Source: Gammaproteobacteria bacterium UBA7449 (GTDB lineage: Bacteria > Pseudomonadota > Gammaproteobacteria > Pseudomonadales > Pseudohongiellaceae). Taken from it: a DNA stretch of 57,413 nt. The position numbers were made by a program, and so were the translations under genes. Location: contig DLPV01000003.1 of the NCBI GenBank assembly GCA_002477465.1, positions 98,160 to 155,572 on the forward strand, read 5' to 3'. Under the pieces are notes generated by a model. That model saw nothing but the letters and a program-made list of their open reading frames with translations. It did not search any database and was not told the DNA's origin. Positions 51,159 to 57,413 of the stretch are shown here, piece by piece. Numbering within the stretch: the stretch's first letter is position 1; each line of letters starts with the position of its first letter.

Positions 51159-52854
51159 ATCACTTCCCAAGACTGATGTGGTTATCGTTGGCATGGGCGC
51201 AGCCGGCGGTGTTGCTGCCCTGCCGCTCACCAGTGCCGGGCTCAAGGTCATCGGCCTGGAAGCCGGTGGCTGGCTGAGCCCCAGAGACTTTGCACCGGAT
51301 GAGTTGCGGAATGGCACTCGCAACTGGCCACAGGCCCTGCAGAAAGCCGCTGCTGAAGCACCCACTGTGCGAGCCACGCCCACTGATAAGGCAGTGCAAG
51401 GAGGCCACCCCATGATGAACGCAGTGGGTGGAACCAGCATGCACTACTGGGCCCAGAGCTGGCGCCTGAACCCCTGGGATTTTGAAGTTGTGAGTGCGAC
51501 CAACGCCCGTTATGGCAGTAATCGCCTGCCGGCGGATTCCACCGTGGAAGATTGGCCGATTAACTATCAGGATCTGGAACCCTATTACGACAAAGTTGAA
51601 TTTACCGTGGGGATATCTGGCCAGGCTGGCAATGTCCGTGGTTCGACAAATCCGCAAGGCAATATATTCGAAGGGGAGCGACAGCGCGACTACCCCATGC
51701 AGCCCCTGCGCAGTTCACCCTTTACCGACTTAATGGGCAACGCGGCAACGGATTTGAATTGGCACCCGTTTCAGGGTCCTGCCGCAATCACCACCGAAGT
51801 CTACGATGGACGGCCGCCCTGTCAGTATCACGGCTTCTGCAACAAAGGAGGCTGTCATGTGCAGGCGAAGAGCTCGACAGCATTCAGCACGATTCCCAAG
51901 GCAGTTGATACCAGCAACCTCGAGGTCGTGACATTCGCCCGCGTGACGGAAATCAAAACCAATGCTGCCGGCCGCGTAACCGGCGTTGAGTACATCAAGG
52001 GGAACGAAACCCTATTTCAACCAGCGGATGTTGTATTAGTTGCCAGCTACGCCTATGAAAACGTGCGTCTCCTGCTGCTCTCGAAATCTGATGCGTTTCC
52101 CAACGGACTGGCAAATAACTCGGATCAGGTTGGCAAGCACTATATGAGTCACCATCAGGGTGCGCCGGTAGCCGCGCTGTTTCCTCAGGACCTGCACAAC
52201 TGGTACGGATTACCCGCACAGGGCGTCGCCGTCGACGATTGGGCTGATGACAATTTTGATCATTCTGACCTCGACTTCATTGGCGGCGCCAATCTGTGGG
52301 TACACACTGACCGCAAACCCATAAGCGCGGCCAAAATGGGTACCTTCGGCGAGGCACCTGCCTGGGGTTCCGACTGGAAGGCCTTCGTGATGCGCAATGC
52401 CGATCGCAGCAATACCTCGTACGTTCAGAAAACCACCCTACCCTATCACGACAACTACCTGGACCTGGATCCTGAGGTGAAGGACAGTATAGGTTTGCCC
52501 GTGACCCGAATTACCGCCCGCTATAGAGACAACGAACTGCGAATTGCCGCGTTCTCACAGGATAAAATGGAACAGTGGTATCGCGCTGCTGGCGCGACTC
52601 ATATTGTTCGCTACGGCCTGGGCAACGCCATGGGTGCGTCGACCCATGCCTATGGCGGCACACGGATGGGAGACAATGCAGAAACCAATGTTACAGACCG
52701 ATGGGGCTTCTGCCATGAAGCACCAAATTTAGGGATACTTGGCGCTTCCGTGATGGGAACCAGCGGGTCCCGAAATCCGACGCTAACAGTACAGGCTCTG
52801 GCCTGGCGCACCGCAGAGCATTTGGTGGTCAACTGGAACTCAAGAATTGCGTGA
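51151..52854 (+). CDS. GMC family FAD-dependent oxidoreductase
   Basis: A 567-residue GMC flavoprotein, similar to the catalytic subunit of membrane-bound gluconate/sorbitol dehydrogenases. The FAD motif is VVIVGMGAAGGVAALPLTSAG and an Ala/Gly-rich VGGTSMHYWAQSWR segment follows. The C-terminal active-site region is HAYGGTRMG and GTSGSRNPTLTVQALAWRTAEHL. I start at the ATG at 51151, which has GGGAGGTG upstream and overlaps the subunit 3 stop, rather than at an earlier in-frame ATG. It has no signal of its own; export by the Tat signal of the overlapping subunit 3 gene product is expected. It would oxidise a sugar or alcohol in the periplasm; the substrate is unknown. Confidence 0.92.
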   Translation: MPRSLPKTDVVIVGMGAAGGVAALPLTSAGLKVIGLEAGGWLSPRDFAPDELRNGTRNWPQALQKAAAEAPTVRATPTDKAVQGGHPMMNAVGGTSMHYWAQSWRLNPWDFEVVSATNARYGSNRLPADSTVEDWPINYQDLEPYYDKVEFTVGISGQAGNVRGSTNPQGNIFEGERQRDYPMQPLRSSPFTDLMGNAATDLNWHPFQGPAAITTEVYDGRPPCQYHGFCNKGGCHVQAKSSTAFSTIPKAVDTSNLEVVTFARVTEIKTNAAGRVTGVEYIKGNETLFQPADVVLVASYAYENVRLLLLSKSDAFPNGLANNSDQVGKHYMSHHQGAPVAALFPQDLHNWYGLPAQGVAVDDWADDNFDHSDLDFIGGANLWVHTDRKPISAAKMGTFGEAPAWGSDWKAFVMRNADRSNTSYVQKTTLPYHDNYLDLDPEVKDSIGLPVTRITARYRDNELRIAAFSQDKMEQWYRAAGATHIVRYGLGNAMGASTHAYGGTRMGDNAETNVTDRWGFCHEAPNLGILGASVMGTSGSRNPTLTVQALAWRTAEHLVVNWNSRIA

Positions 52855-53039
52855 TTATTTACTCCGCTGCAGCCGATATGTTGCAGTTGAGTTTGCAGTA
52901 TTGGATAAGGGAAGACTGGTAGTCTATTAACTTAGAGAAAGCTAGAGCCAGATTTCAATATGGAGCTATTAATCTAATAGTGTTCCCTCCATCCATTCGA
53001 ATCGATTCATTAATTACCTAACAAACTGCGAGAAACACT

Positions 53040-53435
53040 ATGACTCCGTTGCTGACCCTGGTCGTCTATATGACTATGTATACCTTTCTAGTCATTATGC
53101 TTGGTGCATTCCTGCGTAACCGGGAGTGGACTCCCGAAGGGCTAAAAGCCGGACTCAGTAATCGTGACGAGCTGGCTGAAGCAACGCCGCTCGGTGGGCG
53201 TGCAGAGCGTGCCGCCACAAATTCCATAGAAGCCATGTTGCTGTTCGTACCACTGGCGCTAGTTGGACATATCGCGGGGCTTGGAGCAGAGACACTGTTC
53301 GGTGCACAAGTGTTCTTTTGGGCAAGGTTGGCCTATGTGCCAATCTATCTGGTTGGCATACTCTATCTACGAAGTCTGGTCTGGGGCGTAGGCGTATTCG
53401 GCTTAGCCTCTATGGCGGTGGCGTTGCTTTCCTAG
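53040..53435 (+). CDS. MAPEG family membrane protein
   Basis: A 131-residue membrane protein with about four helices. It belongs to the MAPEG family: the signature GGRAERAATNSIEAMLLF matches the conserved RA-x-R-A-x-x-N-x-x-E of these proteins, where the Arg and Asn-Glu bind glutathione in eukaryotic members. Bacterial members are small inner-membrane proteins of unknown role. It stands alone between the GMC gene and a small interrupted gene. Confidence 0.87.
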   Translation: MTPLLTLVVYMTMYTFLVIMLGAFLRNREWTPEGLKAGLSNRDELAEATPLGGRAERAATNSIEAMLLFVPLALVGHIAGLGAETLFGAQVFFWARLAYVPIYLVGILYLRSLVWGVGVFGLASMAVALLS

Positions 53436-53594
53436 CGGTCACCAGACAGACTAGAGCGATCAATTATTTGTGTTTCCTTAAGCCTTAAATGGAACTGCCC
53501 CGTCTGGCAACCAATTCGTATAGCCAGCGTCCTAATTGGCGCACTACACGCTTAATGCTCAACTCTAAATAGAAGGTAATTGAAATAAAGTTAA

Positions 53595-53948
53595 ATGAAG
53601 AAAAGATACAAAATTATCGCTTTCTTAATTTTAGCTCCTTTAGCTACAGGTCCGAGTTATTACCTCATCTCACCAAAGGCGATGGTATCGAACCTCTCTT
53701 ACACTAACTATGATGAATTCATCATCTCACTCCCGATTAGCCGAATCACGTTCGGCCCTATTGAAGCGCGGAGCTCAGATACAATCCTATATTCTCACCA
53801 AAATCAGTCAGGTATTGGGTCATACGCCCTAAGAAACGCGACTACCGAGTTGTTCAGAAATAATTTCTCATATGAGTAAGGCAGTGAAATCGACAGGGTG
53901 TTGCGATTTACTATAGATAGCAGTGGTCAAGTTTCTATCGATGACTAG
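53595..53948 (+). pseudogene. Small secreted or anchored protein gene interrupted by a TAA stop
   Basis: The frame from 53595 encodes a basic start plus hydrophobic segment (MKKRYKIIAFLILAPLATG), probably a signal peptide or anchor, and a 75-residue body up to a TAA at 53877-53879. The same frame then continues as GSEIDRVLRFTIDSSGQVSIDD to a TAG at 53946-53948. The continuation is clearly protein-like, so the TAA probably broke a 117-codon gene. It could also be a natural 94-residue protein with a chance continuation. The ribosome-binding site is weak. Function unknown. Confidence 0.45.
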
Positions 53949-54015
53949 CATGGATGTATATTGCAACTAAAGACCAGGGGGCACTGATAGTTCAGTCATT
54001 CGGGAATCAATGGGG

Positions 54016-57000
54016 TCAAGTAAAATCCCGCGAAGACACCTCCATCGTCCCCAGCCAATGACTCAGGTCAACCAGTTCTCTGGCAATAAGATGAATCACT
54101 CCCTCGCTCTTCTGCACGTGGCCCACCACTCCCATTAGCATCGCCTGCCGCACCACCGGTCGCTGCCTCTCTCCAAGGGATGGCCACACTACGACATTCA
54201 CAAAACCGCTTTCATCCTCGAGAGTGAGAAAGGTCACGCCTGCTGCGGTCATGGGGCGCTGGCGGCAGGTAACAAGACCGGTGACCCTGGCAGTGCCCTC
54301 GTTGTCGATGTTGGGTAGTTCATCGGCGCGGGACACATTAAAGTTATTCAGGTGTGTCCGGAACAGGGCGAGCGGATGGCGCCGCAGGCTGAAGCCGGTG
54401 CTAGTGTAATCGCCGACAATATTCTGGCCTTCGCTGGCTACCGGTAGCAACACATCGATACCGAAGTCAGTATCAAAATCTGCATCTGAAAAGAATAGGG
54501 TTTGCGTGCCGCAAGTACTAAGCTGATCGACCTGTATCCGGGCTTCGTTTTGAATGGTTTGCATGCCGCGAGTGCTACGCTGACCGGCCAGTTTGCCAGC
54601 TTCGTTTTGCAGGGTCTGGCCACCCGCATTTACGACCTGCTTACCCTGACCTGCGGTTTCAATGCCGCTGGCCAGCCAGAAAGCGCGGTGGCGGTCACCG
54701 CTTAGCTGGCGCAGGGCATCAGCGGCGGCGAGGGCTTCCAGGTCTTTGCGGTTGATGCCGCTGCGGAATACCAGATCCTGCACCGATTCGAACTGGCCGC
54801 CCTGTCTTGCTTCCGCAATGGCCTTGGCACCGGCCTGTGACAGGCCCTTCACCATGCGCAACCCAATGCGGATCTGAGCCGCTGTGTTGTGATGGCAGGG
54901 CGAGTCTGGTTTTAAATAGTCTTCATCGAACTCTAGAGTAGAGTCATAGTCACTCTCGTTCACACCGACAGGCCGCACCACCACACCGTGATGTCTGGCA
55001 TCCTTGAGTAACTGCGCCGGCGCATAGAAACCCATGGGCTGGCTATTCAACAAGGCACAACAGAAGGCGGCCGGATGATAGCGCTTTAGCCAGGACGACA
55101 CATAGGCGATCAGGGCAAAGCTGGCGGAGTGGGATTCAGGAAAGCCATAATCGCCGAAGCCCTTGATCTGGTTAAACAGCTTTTCAGCAAAATCTTCTTC
55201 ATAGCCTCGGGCCAGCATACCGTCCACCAGTTTCTTGCGATAAGGCTCCAGCCCGCCCTTACGCTTCCAGGCCGCCATGGCCCGTCGCAACTGATCGGCT
55301 TCGCCCCCGGTGAAGCCTGCCGCCACCATGGCCAGCTGCATCACCTGCTCCTGAAAAATAGGTACGCCCAAGGTGCGTTCCAGTGCATCCTTAACTGCCT
55401 CGCTAGGGTAGCTCACCGGCTCTTTGCCGCGGCGGCGGTTCAAGAAAGGATGCACCATATCTCCCTGGATAGGGCCAGGTCGCACAATTGCAATCTGAAT
55501 CACCAGATCATAATAACTGCGTGGCTTAAGGCGCGGCAGCATGCTCATCTGGGCGCGGGACTCGATCTGGAATACGCCGATGGTATCCGCCTCACCCATC
55601 ATGTCGTAAACCTTCGGGTCCTCCGCCGGGATCCTCTGCATGGTGAGGGGTTCTTCACTGTAGCTGCTTATCAGGCGCAGGCATTTTTGCACAGCCGTCA
55701 GCATGCCTAGCGCCAACACGTCGATCTTCAGCAGCCCCAATGATTCCAGATCATCCTTCTCCCACTGGATCACGGTGCGATCTACCATGCTGGCATTCTC
55801 GATCGGCACCAGGTGGGTCAGCGCTCCCTGACTGATCACAAAGCCACCCACGTGCTGGGAAAGATGTCGGGGAAAACCAATCAAGGCTTCAGCGAGTTTC
55901 ACCAGCATCACAACCTTGGGATCTGAGTAATCCACATTGGAATCGCTTAGTTGCTCCTGCAGCGTCGCTCCCCACCAGTAGATAGACTTGGCGATGTGAT
56001 CCAGCAAGTCATCGGCCAACCCCAGGGCCTTACCCACATCCCGTATGGCGCTGCGGGAGCGATAGGTGATCACGGTTGCCGCCAGGGCAGCACGCCCGCG
56101 CCCATACTTGTTGTAAATGTACTGAATCACTTCTTCGCGGCGGGCATTCTCAAAATCCACATCGATATCCGGCGGCTCGTTGCGTTCCCTGGAAATGAAA
56201 CGCTCGAACAACACCTCGACCCGAGCTGGGTCAACCTCGGTAATGCCCAGGCAATAGCACACCGTCGAGTTCGCCGCCGACCCGCGCCCCTGGCACAGGA
56301 TGCCCTGACTGCGGGCAAACGCCACCAGGTCGTGTACCGTGAGAAAGTAATGCTCATAGTTAAGCTCTTTAATGAGCATCAATTCATGTTCGATGATGTT
56401 GCGGACCTTCGGCGTCGCACCCCCAGGCCAACGTTCACGAATGCCCGCCTCGGTTAACTCTCGCAACCAACCGTGAGCGGTGTAATCCCTGGGCACCAAT
56501 TCCTGGGGATACTCGTAGCGCAACTCATCCAGAGAAAATTGACACTGGCCTGCAATCTCCACCGTGGCGGCCAACAGCGCCGGCGGATACAACTTGCCCA
56601 GCTGCTCGCGCGTACGCAGATGACGCTGGCCGTTGCACTCACCATCCAGCCCCAGCTTGTCGATGGGCCGCCGCAGTCGAATCGCCGTCACCGTATCCTG
56701 CAGAATGCGCCGACTCGGCACATGCATATAAACCCCACCGGCGGCACACAGGGGCAGGTCATACTGTTGACCCAAACGCTGCAGGCGCCGCAGCTTGATG
56801 CGGTCATCCCCCCTTAACAACAGCGCCACCGCAATCCAGAGCCGGCCGGTAAACAGCCGCTGCAGCCACACCGCCTGACAGGCCAACTGCTCTGGCGTGT
56901 GGGTCAGATCCGGCAACCACAGGGCAATACAGTCCGTAGGCAGATACTTCTCCACCATAGCCCCATCCATCCGATAGCTGCCCTTGGGGCTGTCGCGCCG

Positions 57001-57351
57001 GGCGCAGCTGATCAAGTGACTAAGATGACCGTAGCCGCGCCGATTACAGGCCAACAGTACAAAATGGCAGCCTTCCTCCAAATAGAACTCACTGCCAATA
57101 ATCAGCTCAATCGCCCTTTCCTTGGCCGCCATATGGGCACGCACTACCCCCGACAGCGAACACTCATCGGTAATAGCCACAGCCCGATAGCCCAGCGCAT
57201 CAGCCTGTTCTACGAGCTCTTCCGGGAAAGAGGCGCCGCGCAGAAAGGTGAAATTAGATACACAGTGCAGCTCGGCATAAGCCGATAGATTGGTTGGCTT
57301 TGCTGGCGCTTCGCGGCCAGGGGCGGTTTTTTGGAGGGGCTTCTGTGCCAT
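54016..57351 (-). CDS. dnaE2: DnaE2 (ImuC), error-prone replicative-type DNA polymerase
   Basis: An 1111-residue C-family polymerase that performs mutagenic translesion synthesis with ImuA and ImuB. Domains in order: N-terminal PHP domain (AYAELHCVSNFTFLRGAS with ELHCxSNF), the polymerase core with catalytic acids in EPPDIDVDFENARREEVI, the YGFPESHSASFALIAYVSSW fingers region, a helix-hairpin-helix segment (FRSGINRKDLEALAAAD) and an OB domain (ARVTGLVTCRQRPMTAAG, then FVNVVVWP). A 57-bp tandem duplication lies in the linker before the OB domain (54500-54613). A LexA box is 19 bp upstream of the start. It is inverted and about 4.4 kb away from imuAB, rather than directly downstream. Confidence 0.96.
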   Translation of the reverse strand: MAQKPLQKTAPGREAPAKPTNLSAYAELHCVSNFTFLRGASFPEELVEQADALGYRAVAITDECSLSGVVRAHMAAKERAIELIIGSEFYLEEGCHFVLLACNRRGYGHLSHLISCARRDSPKGSYRMDGAMVEKYLPTDCIALWLPDLTHTPEQLACQAVWLQRLFTGRLWIAVALLLRGDDRIKLRRLQRLGQQYDLPLCAAGGVYMHVPSRRILQDTVTAIRLRRPIDKLGLDGECNGQRHLRTREQLGKLYPPALLAATVEIAGQCQFSLDELRYEYPQELVPRDYTAHGWLRELTEAGIRERWPGGATPKVRNIIEHELMLIKELNYEHYFLTVHDLVAFARSQGILCQGRGSAANSTVCYCLGITEVDPARVEVLFERFISRERNEPPDIDVDFENARREEVIQYIYNKYGRGRAALAATVITYRSRSAIRDVGKALGLADDLLDHIAKSIYWWGATLQEQLSDSNVDYSDPKVVMLVKLAEALIGFPRHLSQHVGGFVISQGALTHLVPIENASMVDRTVIQWEKDDLESLGLLKIDVLALGMLTAVQKCLRLISSYSEEPLTMQRIPAEDPKVYDMMGEADTIGVFQIESRAQMSMLPRLKPRSYYDLVIQIAIVRPGPIQGDMVHPFLNRRRGKEPVSYPSEAVKDALERTLGVPIFQEQVMQLAMVAAGFTGGEADQLRRAMAAWKRKGGLEPYRKKLVDGMLARGYEEDFAEKLFNQIKGFGDYGFPESHSASFALIAYVSSWLKRYHPAAFCCALLNSQPMGFYAPAQLLKDARHHGVVVRPVGVNESDYDSTLEFDEDYLKPDSPCHHNTAAQIRIGLRMVKGLSQAGAKAIAEARQGGQFESVQDLVFRSGINRKDLEALAAADALRQLSGDRHRAFWLASGIETAGQGKQVVNAGGQTLQNEAGKLAGQRSTRGMQTIQNEARIQVDQLSTCGTQTLFFSDADFDTDFGIDVLLPVASEGQNIVGDYTSTGFSLRRHPLALFRTHLNNFNVSRADELPNIDNEGTARVTGLVTCRQRPMTAAGVTFLTLEDESGFVNVVVWPSLGERQRPVVRQAMLMGVVGHVQKSEGVIHLIARELVDLSHWLGTMEVSSRDFT
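54500..54613. repeat. 57-bp imperfect tandem duplication inside dnaE2
   Basis: Two consecutive 57-bp units (54500-54556 and 54557-54613) begin GTTTGCGTGCCGC and GTTTGCATGCCGC, and both contain GCTTCGTTTTG. A third, broken copy starts at 54614. Because 57 is a multiple of three, the duplication is in frame and gives 19-residue units: GQTLQNEAGKLAGQRSTR-type and GMQTIQNEARIQVDQLST-type. It lies in a probably flexible linker between the HhH and OB regions, so the polymerase domains are intact. Confidence 0.75.
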
Positions 57352-57369
57352 GATGAAATTATTTAAATA

Positions 57370-57385
57370 CTGTATATCTATACAG
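57370..57385. promoter_or_regulatory. LexA box of dnaE2
   Basis: CTGTATATCTATACAG is a full LexA operator (CTGT-N8-ACAG), flanked by TA on both sides, 19 bp upstream of the dnaE2 start codon. The presence of one box at imuAB and another here shows that both halves of the mutasome remain under SOS control despite being separated. Confidence 0.95.
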
Positions 57386-57413
57386 TATTTTTAGGAACCC
57401 AAAATGTCAACCT

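Overview
The window looks like chromosomal DNA from a Gammaproteobacterium, probably a free-living aquatic one. The strongest evidence is the block at 39.9-46.8 kb: ubiI, ubiH and pepP facing a TIGR02449 gene, zapA, a 6S RNA and fau. That neighbourhood is conserved across Gammaproteobacteria, including Escherichia and Pseudomonas. Lipoproteins with lipoboxes, a TonB-dependent receptor, Tat-exported enzymes and LexA boxes of the CTGT-N8-ACAG type fit a Gram-negative proteobacterium. No rRNA, tRNA, CRISPR array, prophage or intact insertion sequence was seen.

Layout. 0.1-4.4 kb: a membrane-anchored periplasmic protein of unknown role, a short-chain dehydrogenase and a TonB-dependent receptor. 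4.9-8.4 kb: a small membrane protein, an N-acyl-D-amino-acid deacylase lipoprotein, a 37-residue membrane peptide and a class I/II aminotransferase. 8.4-18.0 kb, minus strand: an NHL-type propeller, a small lipoprotein, a GNAT acetyltransferase overlapping a GlpQ-type phosphodiesterase, a three-domain M1-M28-PDZ metallopeptidase next to a TolB-like propeller, and a PLP-dependent D-cysteine desulfhydrase/ACC deaminase homologue. 18.2-23.8 kb, minus strand: a periplasmic molybdenum hydroxylase operon (Tat 2Fe-2S subunit, molybdopterin subunit, FAD subunit with four extra cysteines, cytochrome b) followed by a 136-residue unknown. A perfect 23-bp Fur-box-like palindrome lies in front of it.

24.6-33.4 kb: gltB-gltD (glutamate synthase) and a NatAB-type ABC transporter. 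33.4-37.7 kb, minus strand: a zinc-ribbon membrane protein, a LysE-type exporter, an MsbA-like ABC exporter, a secreted methyltransferase-fold protein with a strong terminator, and a small acidic protein. 38.0-39.9 kb: a broken outer-membrane barrel gene, a TetR regulator and a DUF2161 nuclease-like protein. 39.9-46.8 kb: the ubiquinone/pepP/zapA/6S/fau block, interrupted by a MaoC hydratase and a DUF1499 lipoprotein.

47.2-57.4 kb: an SOS mutagenesis system split in two. imuA-imuB is on the plus strand behind a LexA box. dnaE2 (imuC) is about 4.4 kb away on the opposite strand behind its own LexA box. Between them lie a decayed gene, a Tat-exported gluconate-dehydrogenase-like pair (subunit 3 plus GMC flavoprotein), a MAPEG protein and a small gene interrupted by a stop codon.

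The most interesting points are the Fur-box-controlled molybdo-flavo-haem operon, the split ImuABC mutasome with a QLDLY clamp-motif-like tail on ImuA and a 57-bp tandem repeat in dnaE2, the M1-M28-PDZ fusion, and several very short membrane-peptide genes, two of which resemble the first transmembrane segment of one larger hypothetical-protein family. All functions are inferred from sequence motifs and gene order; no database search was possible.
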